A stretch of DNA of 64,000 bases. It comes from Shimwellia pseudoproteus. GTDB taxonomy: Bacteria; Pseudomonadota; Gammaproteobacteria; Enterobacterales; Enterobacteriaceae. The stretch covers positions 25,162 through 89,161 of the forward strand of contig NZ_WBXP01000013.1 of NCBI RefSeq assembly GCF_016415625.1, in the 5' to 3' direction. Shown here piece after piece: positions 44,773-55,607 of the stretch (its first letter is position 1; every line of letters starts with the position of its first letter). Position numbers and translations under genes: made by a program. Under the pieces are notes generated by a model. That model made no database searches and was not told the DNA's origin. It saw nothing but the letters and a program-made list of their open reading frames with translations.

Positions 44773-46713
44773 TCAAACCGAATATCTTTGCAAATATTTT
44801 TTCACGTGGAGATCCAGAGGCATCGATTTAGCAAAAAAATCCCCCTGAGCACCGCTCACTCCACATGACAACAGCGTTTGCCACTCGCCGTTTGTCCGAA
44901 CACCGGAAGCAAAGACCTGCGTTTTCGTATCATTGCATGCTTCGACAAGACTTTGGACAAAGAGTTTATTTTCCGTGCGCCGATCAATATTTCGGACCAA
45001 TACGGGATGGAGCTTAACAAACTCAATCCCCAGTTGCTGAATATAGGCACTGCTGACCACGGTCAACCCCGCCTGAGAAACCGCCACCCGGGTCCCCAGC
45101 GCTTTGATTAGCCGGACAATACGGTGCAGCCGCTCACTGTGCTGGCTGACATCGGCCTCTTCCAGTTCGAGGATCAGCCGCTGGCGGCGGCTGCGTTCGC
45201 ACTGCATCAGCGTATCGCGCAGCCAGCCCTGGAAATCATCACGGATCAGCGACTCAACCGAAATGGATACTGCAAAGGTCTCTTCCGGCCAGATAGCCAG
45301 CAAAGGCAGCACCCGGGAGATAACCAGGCGATCGTAAGGCTCTGATAAACCAAACTGGCGCACCATCAAAATATATTCGGCGGCAATTACCTCCTGGTCG
45401 CCATCCGCAATACGGCACAGAATATCCCGGTGGTGTACATGGCCATCCTGCATGACAGCAGGCTTCTGATAAAACCGCGGACCATTGCTTTGCAGGGTCA
45501 GCTCGATAAGCGTCCGCCAGCGCACATTTCCCCGGCCTTTTTCCGGCAGGGAACTGTCATATACCGCCCAGCCATTACCGCCCTGCAAGGCCGCATGGCG
45601 CACCGCCTCCCCGGCGTTCTCTATCACCTGCTCCGTTGACTGCCCGCTACGCCAGGCACACACGCCGATGTGCAGCATATTGTCGCGATCAACAATGCGG
45701 GTACTGGGCAGCGCATCAATCTGTTTCACCAGTTGCCCGGCAATGCTGTCTGCCTCTTTCAGGGTACGGTGGGGCAATAACACGGCAAAATCGTTGCGGA
45801 AATAACGCGCCAGCAGCGCGCCAGGATAACGGGTAATAAAAGAAGCGATCACGTTGACGATGCGGAACATCACCTCTTCGACATCGGCCTCCCCCCAGGA
45901 ATCACGCAGGACATCGGCATCCGGCAGACGGATCAACATCACCACCCCGTGCATGCCATCCCCTTCGTGATCATCCAGCATGGTCGCCAGCTGATTATCA
46001 AAAAACAGCCGGTTACTCAGCCCGGTTTTATCATCCTGCGCCGCATAGCTGCGGATCAGGGTATCGACCCGGTGGCGACGGGCCCCGGCCTCTTGCAGTT
46101 CATCCAGTAAACGGTCCAGCGCCAGGCTGGTACGGTACGGCCATTCCATAATGCTGCCGCGGGCTTCTTTACCCCGTTCCCCTCTCAGGATGCGCTCCGC
46201 CCGGAGTTCCATCATTTCCTGACCACGCAACTGGCGCTTTACCCAGCGCGAAGAGAAAAACACCACCAGCACCATAAATCCGATGGCGATGGTCAGTGGC
46301 CCCATGGTCATTAACGACTGATAGTGTTCAACGGCAGGGTCATGGTAGGTCAGGCGTAACGACATTCCGGGGTGTTTAATCAGCGCCACGGTCATCACCT
46401 TATCGCGGGATGCCTTATGGGCCGCATGGTAAGGCGGGATTTGCTGTTTATCGAGGATAACCTGGTCACCGCGCAGCAGTTCAAAACGGGTAATGTCCGA
46501 CGGGATCATCAATGAGACGCTATACTGGCCGAGCTGTTCTGGTGTCTGGTAGAACAACTGGTTGTCCACCATGGTTGCCACCGCCTGCACCCGCGCGCCG
46601 CTTTTGGTCTGCACCGACATATAAAAGCTAAGCGAAGCACCGAACAGCGTCACTATCACTGCCAGCCCGGTTAATACCGCTAAATACGCTGAAAATTTGG
46701 TCGTTAATCGCAT
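44773..46713 (-). CDS. csrD: Targeting factor for csrB/csrC sRNA degradation CsrD
   Basis: Membrane protein that directs RNase E to CsrB/CsrC, thereby affecting carbon-storage regulation. 646 residues as in E. coli from the ATG of MRLTTKFSA. Two membrane segments (about 10-30 and 135-155) and a HAMP-like linker are followed by degenerate GGDEF (FRNDF near 313 in place of GGDEF) and EAL (ILCRI in place of EALxR) domains, so no cyclic-di-GMP turnover is expected. Identity to E. coli is only moderate. Confidence 0.96.
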   Translation of the reverse strand: MRLTTKFSAYLAVLTGLAVIVTLFGASLSFYMSVQTKSGARVQAVATMVDNQLFYQTPEQLGQYSVSLMIPSDITRFELLRGDQVILDKQQIPPYHAAHKASRDKVMTVALIKHPGMSLRLTYHDPAVEHYQSLMTMGPLTIAIGFMVLVVFFSSRWVKRQLRGQEMMELRAERILRGERGKEARGSIMEWPYRTSLALDRLLDELQEAGARRHRVDTLIRSYAAQDDKTGLSNRLFFDNQLATMLDDHEGDGMHGVVMLIRLPDADVLRDSWGEADVEEVMFRIVNVIASFITRYPGALLARYFRNDFAVLLPHRTLKEADSIAGQLVKQIDALPSTRIVDRDNMLHIGVCAWRSGQSTEQVIENAGEAVRHAALQGGNGWAVYDSSLPEKGRGNVRWRTLIELTLQSNGPRFYQKPAVMQDGHVHHRDILCRIADGDQEVIAAEYILMVRQFGLSEPYDRLVISRVLPLLAIWPEETFAVSISVESLIRDDFQGWLRDTLMQCERSRRQRLILELEEADVSQHSERLHRIVRLIKALGTRVAVSQAGLTVVSSAYIQQLGIEFVKLHPVLVRNIDRRTENKLFVQSLVEACNDTKTQVFASGVRTNGEWQTLLSCGVSGAQGDFFAKSMPLDLHVKKYLQRYSV

Positions 46714-47050
46714 CCCTGAGATAATTCCGCCTGATTGTTGGATCCCGAAATCATGGTTACCCCCGGTACTGGCGCACCGTGTGGGCAAACGCTGACCACA
46801 TAGTAAGCACTAACTTTCTTGTTTAGCGGGGGGTCTGCATACTAGCAAACCTACCCGGGATTATCCGTTATTTCTGGTCACAAATGCGCGCAATGTTATC
46901 GCCCCATCTCACACTACACTTAGATCAGCACCTCACACTCGCATGATAATTTTAACAAAAATGTGAATATTTGCGCACCAGCACCAGTGGTACGCTGCAA
47001 GCCGGTAGTCAGTAGTGCCCGCGGTAATTCCCCCTATTCTGGAGAGTGGT
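46714..47050. promoter_or_regulatory. csrD-msrP divergent intergenic region
   Basis: 337 bases. E. coli has yhdH next to csrD; no recognisable trace of it is seen here. TGATAAT near 46944 with TTAGAT about 18 bases upstream is a possible msrP promoter, but weak. Confidence 0.4.
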
Positions 47051-48058
47051 ATGCGCAGAAAAAATCACCAACTGAAGGAGACGGATGTCACGGCCGAATC
47101 CGTCTTTAACATGGAGCGCCGCCAGGTGCTTAAAGTATTAGGGATCAGTGCGGCCTCCCTGGCCCTGTCATCCCACGCCCAGGCAACAGTACTGGACTGG
47201 TTTAAAGGTAATGACCGCCCGAAGGCACCCCCGGGGCAGCCGCTCAGCTTCAGCCAGCCGGCCCAGTGGCAAAATAACCTGGAGAAAACCCCGGAAGACA
47301 AAGTCTCAGGCTATAACAATTTCTATGAGTTCGGGCTGGATAAAGCCGACCCGGCGGCCAACGCCGGAGGGCTGATTACCGACCCCTGGAGCCTGAAAAT
47401 CAGCGGCGAAGTCGCCAAACCGCTGACCCTCGACCATGATGACCTGCTGAAAAAATTCGCCCTTGAGGAGCGTATTTACCGGATGCGCTGCGTTGAAGCC
47501 TGGTCAATGGTGGTGCCGTGGATTGGCTTCCCGCTCCATAAGCTGCTGGCGATGGTCGAGCCCACCAGCAACGCCAAATATGTCGCCTTCGAGACGCTCT
47601 ACCGCCCGGAGCAAATGCCCGGTCAGAAAGACCGCTTCATCGGCGGCGGCCTCAACTATCCTTATGTCGAAGGGCTGCGTATTGATGAGGCCATGCATCC
47701 TCTCACCATGATGGTCACCGGGGTGTATGGTAAAACGCTGCCGCCGCAGAACGGGGCGCCCATCCGCCTGATTGTGCCCTGGAAATACGGCTTTAAAGGC
47801 ATCAAGTCTATTGTCAGTATCAAACTAGTACGTGAGCGCCCACCAACTACCTGGAACCTGTCGGCACCGAATGAGTACGGTTTTTACGCCAATGTGAACC
47901 CCCAGGTTAACCATCCGCGCTGGTCCCAGGCCACAGAACGTTTTATCGGCAGCGGCGGTATCCTGGATGTGAAACGTCAACCGACATTACTGTTTAACGG
48001 CTACGCTGATGAAGTCGCGTCTTTATATCGCGGCCTCAACCTGCGGGAGAATTTCTGA
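47051..48058 (+). CDS. msrP: Periplasmic methionine sulfoxide reductase catalytic subunit MsrP
   Basis: Molybdopterin enzyme repairing oxidised Met in periplasmic proteins (formerly yedY). 335 residues (E. coli 334). Twin-arginine signal [10 protein letters not shown] near 34, cleaved near HAQA. The Mo-ligand Cys is in [10 protein letters not shown] near 146. The ATG at 47051 follows GGAGAG and matches the E. coli N-terminus; an ATG 36 bases earlier is not used. Stop overlaps msrQ (TGATG). Confidence 0.97.
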   Translation: MRRKNHQLKETDVTAESVFNMERRQVLKVLGISAASLALSSHAQATVLDWFKGNDRPKAPPGQPLSFSQPAQWQNNLEKTPEDKVSGYNNFYEFGLDKADPAANAGGLITDPWSLKISGEVAKPLTLDHDDLLKKFALEERIYRMRCVEAWSMVVPWIGFPLHKLLAMVEPTSNAKYVAFETLYRPEQMPGQKDRFIGGGLNYPYVEGLRIDEAMHPLTMMVTGVYGKTLPPQNGAPIRLIVPWKYGFKGIKSIVSIKLVRERPPTTWNLSAPNEYGFYANVNPQVNHPRWSQATERFIGSGGILDVKRQPTLLFNGYADEVASLYRGLNLRENF

Positions 48059-48666
48059 TGCGCCTGACTCGCCGTCATCTGTTCTGGCTAAAAGCCGCCT
48101 TGCATCTGGCGGCTTTTTTACCTCTGCTGTGGTTGATCTTTGCCGCCAGCCAGGGGCTATTCAGTGCCGATCCGGCCAAAGATATCCAGCACTTTACCGG
48201 CCGCATGGGGCTCAAGTTACTGCTGGCGACCCTGCTGGTCTCGCCACTGGCGAAGCTGACCCACCAGTCACTGCTGATGCAAACCCGCCGTCTGCTGGGG
48301 CTCTGGTGTTTTGCCTGGGTGAGTCTGCACTTAATCAGTTATGCGCTACTGGAGCTGGGGATAGAAAATCTGTTACTGCTCGGCCAGGAGATAACCACCC
48401 GGCCCTACTTAATACTGGGGGCGATTTGCTGGGTAATATTGCTCGCTCTGGCCATAACCTCGACCCGCGGATCGCAGCGGAAACTCGGAAAACGCTGGCA
48501 AACCCTGCATAATGGGGTCTATATTGTCGCTGTTTTGGCCCCGATACATTACTTATGGTCGGTGAAAGTGCTGTCACCACAGCCGCTGGTTTACAGTATC
48601 GGCGCGTTTTTACTCCTGACACTGCGCTATAAGAAACTGGCGTTATGGTGGCGAAACCGCCGCTGA
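48058..48666 (+). CDS. msrQ: Heme-binding membrane subunit MsrQ
   Basis: Six-helix b-type cytochrome of the ferric-reductase-like family feeding quinone or flavin electrons to MsrP (formerly yedZ). 202 residues (E. coli about 211). Candidate heme His residues are in ISLH-type context WVSLHLISY near 90 and in LHNGVYIV and IHYLWS near 150-165. Overlaps msrP by one base. Confidence 0.96.
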   Translation: MRLTRRHLFWLKAALHLAAFLPLLWLIFAASQGLFSADPAKDIQHFTGRMGLKLLLATLLVSPLAKLTHQSLLMQTRRLLGLWCFAWVSLHLISYALLELGIENLLLLGQEITTRPYLILGAICWVILLALAITSTRGSQRKLGKRWQTLHNGVYIVAVLAPIHYLWSVKVLSPQPLVYSIGAFLLLTLRYKKLALWWRNRR

Positions 48667-48891
48667 AACGTGCAGTTTCCCGCATAACCTGGCGATAATC
48701 CGCCCTTTTCCTGGATATGAGTTGATAATCTTCCCTGATAAGACCAGCATTTAGCTGCCAAATGCTACGAAATAGTTATAATGTGCGACTTTGGTTTTTG
48801 CCCTGGTCGCCATTACGGCCCGCCAGGTGACAATCCCGAAACGTAGGTATATTTTGTAAATTACCTGAAAATCGCTGGAGATAGCGGCACG

Positions 48892-49344
48892 ATGTCAGAT
48901 AAATTTCGCATTCTGCTTTTGAATGGCCCAAACCTGAATATGCTCGGTACACGCGAGCCAGAAAAATACGGTAGCCAGACGCTGGCAGAAATTGTCCAGC
49001 AGCTGGAGACAGAGGCCGGAAGGTTGAATGTGACACTGGCTCACCTGCAATCAAACGCGGAGTATGCGCTTATCGACCGTATTCATCAGGCTAAAGACAC
49101 TGTGGACTATATCCTGATTAATCCGGCCGCGTTCACGCATACCAGCGTTGCGCTTCGCGATGCATTACTGGCGGTCAGTATTCCGTTTATCGAAATACAC
49201 CTCAGTAACGTGCATGCCCGCGAGCCGTTCCGCCATCATTCATATCTTTCTGATATTGCTGCCGGAGTGATCTGCGGTTTTGGCGCAGATGGCTACTCCT
49301 GGGCACTACAGACAGCTGTAAAACGCTTGTCAAAGTCAAACTAA
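48892..49344 (+). CDS. aroQ: Type II 3-dehydroquinate dehydratase
   Basis: Dehydrates 3-dehydroquinate in the shikimate pathway. 150 residues, typical of type II enzymes. Motifs [18 protein letters not shown] near 10 (catalytic Tyr of the lid), NPAAFTHTS near 82 and [11 protein letters not shown] near 103 with the catalytic His. Upstream of accB as in E. coli, where the accBC promoter lies far upstream in this region. Confidence 0.97.
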   Translation: MSDKFRILLLNGPNLNMLGTREPEKYGSQTLAEIVQQLETEAGRLNVTLAHLQSNAEYALIDRIHQAKDTVDYILINPAAFTHTSVALRDALLAVSIPFIEIHLSNVHAREPFRHHSYLSDIAAGVICGFGADGYSWALQTAVKRLSKSN

Positions 49345-49365
49345 ACGAGAGTACGGAACCCACTC

Positions 49366-49842
49366 ATGGATATTCGTAAGATTAAAAAACTGATTGAACT
49401 GGTTGAAGAATCAGGCATCGCTGAATTGGAAATTTCTGAGGGAGAAGAGTCAGTACGCATCAGCCGTGCGGTTGTCAATCAGGCACCGATCATGCAGCAG
49501 GCGTATGCAGCCCCTTATATGCAGCCTCAGCAGCCACAACCAGCCCTGGCTAACGCCGTCGCACCTGTTGCTCCGGTAGCAGAAGCGCCAGCGGCAGCTG
49601 AAATCAGTGGCCACATTGTGCGTTCCCCGATGGTCGGGACTTTCTACCGTACCCCTAGCCCGGATGCGAAAGCCTTCGTGGAAATTGGCCAGAAAGTTAA
49701 CGTTGGCGATACCCTGTGCATCGTTGAAGCAATGAAAATGATGAACCAGATCGAAGCGGATAAAGCCGGTGTGGTTAAAGCGGTTCTGGTCGAAAACGGT
49801 CAGCCTGTAGAATTTGACGAGCCGCTGGTCGTCATCGAATAA
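49366..49842 (+). CDS. accB: Biotin carboxyl carrier protein of acetyl-CoA carboxylase
   Basis: Carries biotin on Lys124 in EAMKMM. 158 residues (E. coli 156): N-terminal dimerisation part, a flexible Gln/Pro/Ala linker (about 41-78) and the biotinyl domain (about 80-158). Eleven bases before accC. In E. coli AccB also represses its own operon. Confidence 0.98.
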   Translation: MDIRKIKKLIELVEESGIAELEISEGEESVRISRAVVNQAPIMQQAYAAPYMQPQQPQPALANAVAPVAPVAEAPAAAEISGHIVRSPMVGTFYRTPSPDAKAFVEIGQKVNVGDTLCIVEAMKMMNQIEADKAGVVKAVLVENGQPVEFDEPLVVIE

Positions 49843-49853
49843 CGAGGCGAACA

Positions 49854-51203
49854 ATGCTGGATAAAATTGTTATCGCCAACCGTGGGGAAATCGCACTGCG
49901 TATCCTGCGTGCCTGTAAAGAACTGGGCATCAAGACCGTTGCAGTGCATTCCACCGCGGATCGCGATCTGAAACACGTATTGCTGGCAGACGAAACGGTC
50001 TGCATCGGGCCGGCGCCCTCAGTCAAAAGCTACCTGAATATCCCGGCAATTATCTCTGCCGCGGAAATCACCGGTGCGGTTGCCATCCACCCGGGTTATG
50101 GCTTTCTGTCTGAAAACGCCGACTTCGCTGAGCAGGTTGAACGCTCTGGCTTTATCTTCATTGGCCCGAAAGCCGAAACTATCCGCCTGATGGGCGACAA
50201 AGTTTCCGCTATCCACGCCATGAAAGAAGCCGGTGTCCCTTGCGTACCGGGGTCTGACGGCCCGCTGGGCGACGATATGGATAAAAACCGCGCCATTGCC
50301 AAACGCATTGGTTACCCGGTGATTATCAAAGCCTCCGGCGGCGGCGGCGGTCGCGGTATGCGTGTCGTCCGTGATGATGCCCATCTGGCGGAATCCATCA
50401 CCATGACCCGTGCTGAAGCGAAAGCCGCCTTTAACAACGACATGGTTTACATGGAAAAATATCTGGAGAATCCGCGTCACGTGGAAATCCAGGTACTGGC
50501 TGATGGCCAGGGCCACGCTATCTATCTGGCTGAACGCGATTGCTCTATGCAGCGCCGTCACCAGAAAGTGGTCGAAGAAGCACCGGCACCGGGCATTACC
50601 CAGGAGCTGCGTGAGTTCATCGGCGGCCGCTGTGCGAAAGCCTGTGTGGATATCGGTTACCGCGGGGCGGGCACCTTCGAATTCCTGTTCGAAGACGGCG
50701 AGTTCTACTTCATTGAAATGAACACCCGTATCCAGGTAGAGCATCCGGTTACCGAAATGATTACCGGCGTCGACCTGATCAAAGAACAGCTGCGTATTGC
50801 CGCTGGTCAGCCGCTGTCCATCAAGCAAGAAGATATTGTGGTGCGTGGCCATGCGGTGGAATGCCGTATTAACGCCGAAGATCCTAATACCTTCCTGCCA
50901 AGCCCGGGTAAAATTACCCGCTTCCATGCGCCGGGTGGTTTTGGCGTGCGCTGGGAGTCGCATATCTATGCAGGCTACACCGTGCCGCCTTATTACGACT
51001 CTATGATTGGTAAGCTGATTTGCTTCGGTGAAACCCGTGAAGTCGCCATTGCGCGCATGAAGATTGCCCTGCAAGAGCTGATCATTGATGGTATCAAAAC
51101 CAACATTGAACTGCAGATGCGGATTATGGATGACGAAAACTTCCAGCGTGGTGGCAGTAACATCCACTACCTTGAGAAGAAACTGGGCCTTCTGGAGAAG
51201 TAA
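49854..51203 (+). CDS. accC: Biotin carboxylase subunit of acetyl-CoA carboxylase
   Basis: ATP-dependent carboxylation of AccB biotin, the first committed step of fatty-acid synthesis. 449 residues, the E. coli length. ATP-grasp fold with the Gly-rich loop [14 protein letters not shown] near 159 and the catalytic region [16 protein letters not shown] near 285. Followed by a terminator. Confidence 0.98.
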   Translation: MLDKIVIANRGEIALRILRACKELGIKTVAVHSTADRDLKHVLLADETVCIGPAPSVKSYLNIPAIISAAEITGAVAIHPGYGFLSENADFAEQVERSGFIFIGPKAETIRLMGDKVSAIHAMKEAGVPCVPGSDGPLGDDMDKNRAIAKRIGYPVIIKASGGGGGRGMRVVRDDAHLAESITMTRAEAKAAFNNDMVYMEKYLENPRHVEIQVLADGQGHAIYLAERDCSMQRRHQKVVEEAPAPGITQELREFIGGRCAKACVDIGYRGAGTFEFLFEDGEFYFIEMNTRIQVEHPVTEMITGVDLIKEQLRIAAGQPLSIKQEDIVVRGHAVECRINAEDPNTFLPSPGKITRFHAPGGFGVRWESHIYAGYTVPPYYDSMIGKLICFGETREVAIARMKIALQELIIDGIKTNIELQMRIMDDENFQRGGSNIHYLEKKLGLLEK

Positions 51204-51221
51204 TCTTCCGGAGCCACAGAC

Positions 51222-51250
51222 AAGGCCGGGAAACCGGCCTTTTTCTTTTT
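51222..51250 (+). terminator. accBC terminator
   Basis: AAGGCCGG-GAAA-CCGGCCTT stem and tetraloop followed by T-rich sequence, 18 bases after the accC stop. Confidence 0.92.
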
Positions 51251-51305
51251 TGCGCCCTGTCCCCATAATGTACAATCGCGCCTTTCTTAATGACCCGGGG
51301 TTCCA

Positions 51306-51548
51306 ATGGATAAACGCTTTATCCAGGCACACAAAGAAGCACGCTGGGCGCTCTGGCTAACATTACTGTATCTGGCCGCCTGGTTAGTAGCCGCTTACTT
51401 ACCTGATTCTGCTCAGGGGATCACCGGATTCCCCCACTGGTTTGAAATGGCCTGTTTGCTGGTGCCTCTGCTCTTTATTCTGTTCTGCTGGCTGATGATA
51501 AAACGCATTTTTAAAGATATTCCGCTGGAGGATGATCATGCGTCTTGA
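51306..51548 (+). CDS. yhdT: Small inner-membrane protein YhdT
   Basis: 80 residues with two hydrophobic segments (about 15-33 and 48-68), DUF997 family, function unknown but always paired with panF. Overlaps panF by 11 bases. Confidence 0.95.
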   Translation: MDKRFIQAHKEARWALWLTLLYLAAWLVAAYLPDSAQGITGFPHWFEMACLLVPLLFILFCWLMIKRIFKDIPLEDDHAS

Positions 51549-52992
51549 AGTGATAGTCCCCCTTGTCGCTTACCTGATTATCGTGATGGGCATCTCCATC
51601 TACGCCATGTGCCGCCGCCAGACCGGTAACTTTCTTAACGAGTATTTCCTCGGCAGCCGTTCTATGGGCGGAGTGGTGCTGGCCATGACCCTCACCGCCA
51701 CCTATATCAGCGCCAGTTCGTTTATAGGCGGCCCCGGCGCCGCCTATAAATATGGCCTCGGCTGGGTGCTGCTGGCGATGATCCAGCTCCCGGCGGTGTG
51801 GCTGTCTCTGGGCATTCTGGGCAAAAAATTCGCTATCCTCGCCCGGCGTTATAATGCCGTGACCCTCAACGATATGCTGTATGCCCGCTACCAGAGCCGC
51901 ACTCTGGTGTGGTTTGCCAGCCTGAGCCTGCTGGTGGCGTTTGTCGGCGCCATGACGGTGCAATTTATTGGCGGGGCCAGGCTGCTGGAAACCGCCGCCG
52001 GCATCCCCTATGAAACCGGCCTGCTGATTTTCGGCATCAGTATTGCGCTCTATACCGCGTTCGGCGGCTTCCGGGCCAGCGTCCTTAACGACACCATGCA
52101 GGGCATGGTGATGCTGCTGGGGACGATTTTGCTGTTAGTGGGGATTGTTCATGCCGCCGGTGGCCTGCATAACGCCGTGGATAAACTTCAGCAGATCGAT
52201 CCTAAGCTGGTCTCCCCCCGGGGGGCAGACGATATCTTGTCCCCGGCGTTTATGACCTCATTCTGGGTGCTGGTCTGCTTTGGGGTCATCGGCCTGCCCC
52301 ATACCGCAGTACGCTGTATCTCCTATAAGGACAGTAAGGCGGTGCACCGCGGTATGATCATTGGCACCATTGTGGTGGCAATATTAATGTTCGGTATGCA
52401 CCTTGCCGGTGCCCTTGGCCGGGCGGTGCTGCCGGACTTAAAAGTCCCGGATCTGGTGGTCCCGACGCTGATGGTCACCGTGCTGCCGCCCATCGCCGCG
52501 GGCATTTTCCTTGCCGCCCCGATGGCGGCGATTATGTCGACCATTAATGCGCAGTTACTTCAATCGTCGGCGACGATCATTAAAGATCTGTGGCTGAACC
52601 TGCATCCGGAGCAGGCGCAAAACGAGCGGCGCCTGAAGCGAATGTCCGCGGCAATCACCCTGATCCTCGGCGCATTACTGTTGCTGGCCGCCTGGCGCCC
52701 GCCAGAAATGATTATCTGGCTCAATTTGCTGGCCTTTGGTGGCCTGGAAGCGGTGTTCCTCTGGCCGCTGGTGCTCGGCCTGTATTGGGAACGGGCTAAC
52801 GGCAGCGGCGCACTGAGCGCGATGATCGTCGGCGGCGTGCTGTATGCCGTCCTGGCCGGCGTGAAGATCCCGCTGTTTGGCTTCCACCCGATAGTGCCTT
52901 CACTATTATTAAGCCTGATAGCGTTTCTGATAGGTAACCGCGCCGGTGAAAGCCGGGCGGCAATCATTTCTGTTTCACCTTCTGATAAATAA
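51538..52992 (+). CDS. panF: Sodium/pantothenate symporter PanF
   Basis: SSS-family transporter for vitamin B5 uptake, 484 residues (E. coli 483), about 13 membrane segments. The ATG at 51538 is chosen over the one at 51532: GGAGG (51527-51531) touches the earlier ATG but is six bases from the later one, and E. coli also begins with a short MxLEVI. Sodium-symporter motif FGGFRASVLNDTMQG lies near 180. Confidence 0.96.
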   Translation: MRLEVIVPLVAYLIIVMGISIYAMCRRQTGNFLNEYFLGSRSMGGVVLAMTLTATYISASSFIGGPGAAYKYGLGWVLLAMIQLPAVWLSLGILGKKFAILARRYNAVTLNDMLYARYQSRTLVWFASLSLLVAFVGAMTVQFIGGARLLETAAGIPYETGLLIFGISIALYTAFGGFRASVLNDTMQGMVMLLGTILLLVGIVHAAGGLHNAVDKLQQIDPKLVSPRGADDILSPAFMTSFWVLVCFGVIGLPHTAVRCISYKDSKAVHRGMIIGTIVVAILMFGMHLAGALGRAVLPDLKVPDLVVPTLMVTVLPPIAAGIFLAAPMAAIMSTINAQLLQSSATIIKDLWLNLHPEQAQNERRLKRMSAAITLILGALLLLAAWRPPEMIIWLNLLAFGGLEAVFLWPLVLGLYWERANGSGALSAMIVGGVLYAVLAGVKIPLFGFHPIVPSLLLSLIAFLIGNRAGESRAAIISVSPSDK

Positions 52993-53003
52993 AGAGTTAA
53001 GCC

Positions 53004-53885
53004 ATGCCATGGATCCAACTGAAAATTAATACCACCGGTAACCAGGCGGAAGAACTGGGCGATGGCCTGATCGAGAGCGGTGCGGTTTCCGTTACGTTCC
53101 AGGACACCCACGATACGCCGGTATTTGAGCCGCTGCCTGGAGAGACCCGCCTGTGGGGCGATACTGATGTCATCGGCCTGTATGATGCCGAAACCGACAT
53201 GAAAGAAGTGGTCGCTATTCTGGCGCAGCATCCGCTGCTGGGCGCTGGCTTCCATCACCGTATTGAGCAGCTGGAAGATAAAGACTGGGAACGCGAGTGG
53301 ATGGACAACTTCCACCCGATGCGCTTTGGCCGCCGCCTGTGGATCTGCCCGAGCTGGCGCGACATCCCGGACCCGACCGCGGTCAATGTGATGCTTGATC
53401 CTGGCCTGGCATTTGGTACCGGTACCCACCCCACTACCTCACTGTGCCTGGAATGGCTGGACAGCCTGGATCTGGCGGGCAAGACGGTTATCGACTTCGG
53501 CTGTGGCTCCGGCATTCTGGCCATTGCCGCCCTGAAGCTGGGTGCGGCAAAAGCCATTGGTATTGATATCGATCCCCAGGCCATTCAGGCCAGCCGCGAC
53601 AATGCCCAGCGTAATGGCGTCTCAGACCGCCTGGCGCTCTACCTGCCACAGGACCAGCCAGCGTCAATACAGGCGGACGTAGTCGTTGCCAACATCCTTG
53701 CGGGCCCATTACGCGAACTGTCCCCGCTGATTAGCGTACTGCCCGTTGAAGGCGGCTCCCTCGGTCTTTCCGGGGTGCTGGCCAGCCAGGCACAAAGCGT
53801 CTGCGATGCCTATCGCGATCGCTTTGTGCTCGACCCGGTGGCCGAGAAAGAAGAATGGTGCCGCATTACCGGTACAAAACGCTGA
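53004..53885 (+). CDS. prmA: Ribosomal protein L11 methyltransferase PrmA
   Basis: Trimethylates lysines and the N-terminus of L11. 293 residues, the E. coli length: N-terminal substrate-binding domain (about 1-55), linker and SAM-binding Rossmann domain with [18 protein letters not shown] near 165 and ANILAGPL near 230. Eleven bases after panF. Confidence 0.98.
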   Translation: MPWIQLKINTTGNQAEELGDGLIESGAVSVTFQDTHDTPVFEPLPGETRLWGDTDVIGLYDAETDMKEVVAILAQHPLLGAGFHHRIEQLEDKDWEREWMDNFHPMRFGRRLWICPSWRDIPDPTAVNVMLDPGLAFGTGTHPTTSLCLEWLDSLDLAGKTVIDFGCGSGILAIAALKLGAAKAIGIDIDPQAIQASRDNAQRNGVSDRLALYLPQDQPASIQADVVVANILAGPLRELSPLISVLPVEGGSLGLSGVLASQAQSVCDAYRDRFVLDPVAEKEEWCRITGTKR

Positions 53886-54157
53886 TTTTCTCCTCGGGCG
53901 CGGCAACATGCTGCGCCTGAGGGCACCAGACTATTTATCTATTTGTGCAAAAATCTGCGATAAACCTCCCAAAACAGCACTTAATTTTGGCTGAAAAAAC
54001 AGCACACTGCGCCTGTTTTTGGGTTGTATAGCCAGAACTTTCAGGAAATATTTAAACAGCACAAATATTGCTAAGAAAGCTAACACAATGATTAATATGA
54101 CTTATTAAGCTTTTTCCATCTTAAAGGTAGAAATTCATTGATCTACAACAGCTGATT

Positions 54158-54172
54158 GTTCAAAGTTTGGCC
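54158..54172. promoter_or_regulatory. Candidate Fis binding site (autoregulatory)
   Basis: GTTCAAAGTTTGGCC matches the degenerate Fis consensus GNTYAAWWWTTRANC at 13 of 15 positions. Its centre (54165) lies about 43 bases before the likely transcription start, as does the E. coli fis promoter site II that mediates autorepression. Confidence 0.65.
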
Positions 54173-54201
54173 TTTCATCTCGCGCAAAAAATGCGTAATA
54201 T
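54173..54201 (+). promoter_or_regulatory. dusB-fis promoter
   Basis: -35 TTTCAT (54173-54178) and -10 TAATAT (54196-54201) with a 17-base spacer, followed by the GC-rich discriminator ACGCCGCC. This closely matches the E. coli fis promoter, whose discriminator confers stringent and growth-rate control. Confidence 0.85.
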
Positions 54202-54240
54202 ACGCCGCCTTGCAGTCACAGTATGGTCATTTCTTAACTC

Positions 54241-55206
54241 ATGCACATTGGACACTATCAGCTCAGGAACCGTCTGATTGCAGCCCCTATGGCCGGCATC
54301 ACTGACAGGCCTTTTCGCACTCTCTGTTATGAGATGGGTGCCGGATTGACCGTTTCGGAGATGATGTCATCGAACCCGGAAGTATGGGCCAGTGACAAGT
54401 CTCGTTTGCGGATGGTGCATGTTGACGAGCCGGGAATTCGCACCGTGCAAATTGCCGGTAGCGTGCCTGAAGAAATGGCCGAAGCAGCGCGGATTAATGT
54501 TGCTGCTGGCGCTCAGATTATTGATATCAATATGGGGTGCCCGGCAAAGAAAGTGAATCGTAAGCTGGCGGGTTCTGCCCTGCTGCAATACCCGGAGTTG
54601 GTCAAGACGATCCTCTCCACGGTAGTCAACGCAGTGGATGTGCCTGTTACGCTGAAAATTCGCACTGGCTGGGATCCAGAGCATCGTAACTGTGTAGAGA
54701 TTGCCCAATTGGCTGAGGGCTGTGGTATTCAGGCTTTGACGATACACGGGCGTACCCGCGCTTGTCTGTTTCAGGGCAATGCCGAATATGACAGCATTCG
54801 GACAGTTAAGCAGACCGTTTCCATTCCGGTCATCGCGAATGGCGACATTACAGACCCGCTTAAAGCCAGAGCAGTATTGGACTATACAGGGGCTGATGCT
54901 CTTATGATAGGCCGTGCGGCTCAGGGAAGACCCTGGATCTTTCGGGAAATCCAGCATTATCTGGACACCGGAGAGCTGCTCCCGCCACTGCCCCTGGCAG
55001 AGGTTAAGCGCTTGCTTTGCGAGCATGTTCGGGCGTTGCATGACTTTTATGGTCCGGCAAAAGGCTATCGAATTGCTCGTAAGCATGTGTCCTGGTATCT
55101 CCAGGAACACGCTCCAGATGACCAGTTTCGGCGCACATTCAACGCCATTGAGGATGCCAGCGAACAGCTGGAGGCGTTGGAGGCATACTTCGAAAATTTT
55201 GCGTAA
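54241..55206 (+). CDS. dusB: tRNA-dihydrouridine synthase B
   Basis: FMN enzyme reducing U17 of tRNAs. 321 residues, the E. coli length: TIM barrel with FMN motif [12 protein letters not shown] near 15, catalytic Cys100 in MGCPAKKVN and GRAAQGRPW near 225. First gene of the fis operon. There is no clear Shine-Dalgarno sequence ahead of the ATG, consistent with the poor translation reported for E. coli dusB. Confidence 0.97.
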   Translation: MHIGHYQLRNRLIAAPMAGITDRPFRTLCYEMGAGLTVSEMMSSNPEVWASDKSRLRMVHVDEPGIRTVQIAGSVPEEMAEAARINVAAGAQIIDINMGCPAKKVNRKLAGSALLQYPELVKTILSTVVNAVDVPVTLKIRTGWDPEHRNCVEIAQLAEGCGIQALTIHGRTRACLFQGNAEYDSIRTVKQTVSIPVIANGDITDPLKARAVLDYTGADALMIGRAAQGRPWIFREIQHYLDTGELLPPLPLAEVKRLLCEHVRALHDFYGPAKGYRIARKHVSWYLQEHAPDDQFRRTFNAIEDASEQLEALEAYFENFA

Positions 55207-55231
55207 ACAGAAATAAAGAGCTGACAGAACT

Positions 55232-55528
55232 ATGTTCGAACAACGCGTAAATTCTGACGTACTGACCGTTTCTACCGTTAACTCTCAGGATCAGGTAACC
55301 CAAAAACCTCTGCGTGACTCGGTAAAACAGGCACTGAAGAACTATTTTGCTCAACTGAATGGTCAGGATGTTAATGACCTCTATGAGCTGGTACTGGCTG
55401 AAGTAGAACAGCCCCTGTTGGACATGGTGATGCAATACACCCGTGGTAATCAGACCCGCGCTGCCCTGATGATGGGCATCAACCGCGGTACGCTGCGTAA
55501 AAAACTGAAAAAATACGGCATGAACTGA
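55232..55528 (+). CDS. fis: Nucleoid protein Fis
   Basis: DNA-bending growth-phase regulator of rRNA and many other promoters. 98 residues and apparently identical to E. coli; N-terminal beta-hairpin arms, four helices, and C-terminal [22 protein letters not shown]. Twenty-five bases after dusB. Confidence 0.98.
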
Positions 55529-55552
55529 TTACCATCAGTTAATTCGTTGAAT

Positions 55553-55589
55553 AAAAAGGCGCTCTTCGGCATGGGGAAGCGCCTTTTTT
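55553..55589 (+). terminator. fis terminator
   Basis: AAAAAGGCGCT pairs with AGCGCCTTTTT round a 13-15-base loop, with T-run, 25 bases after the fis stop. A-rich on the other side, so it may also serve the converging regulator gene. Confidence 0.88.
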
Positions 55590-55607
55590 ATTGGCGATAA
55601 ACGCTGT

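Larger units (their letters stand above)
53886..54240 (+). promoter_or_regulatory. dusB-fis control region
   Basis: 355 bases, strongly AT-rich from about 53950. It contains the growth-rate-regulated fis promoter and at least one Fis site, both listed separately. E. coli has several further Fis and CRP sites here that I cannot place with confidence. Confidence 0.7.

Noticed and set aside
44773..46713. CsrD as an active cyclic-di-GMP enzyme
   Set aside because: The GGDEF position reads FRNDF and the EAL position reads ILCRI, so catalytic residues are missing, as in E. coli CsrD.
50019..51332. 437-codon open frame antisense to accC
   Set aside because: Same effect: antisense frame of a highly expressed gene with strong codon bias; product is His/Phe-rich without a recognisable domain.
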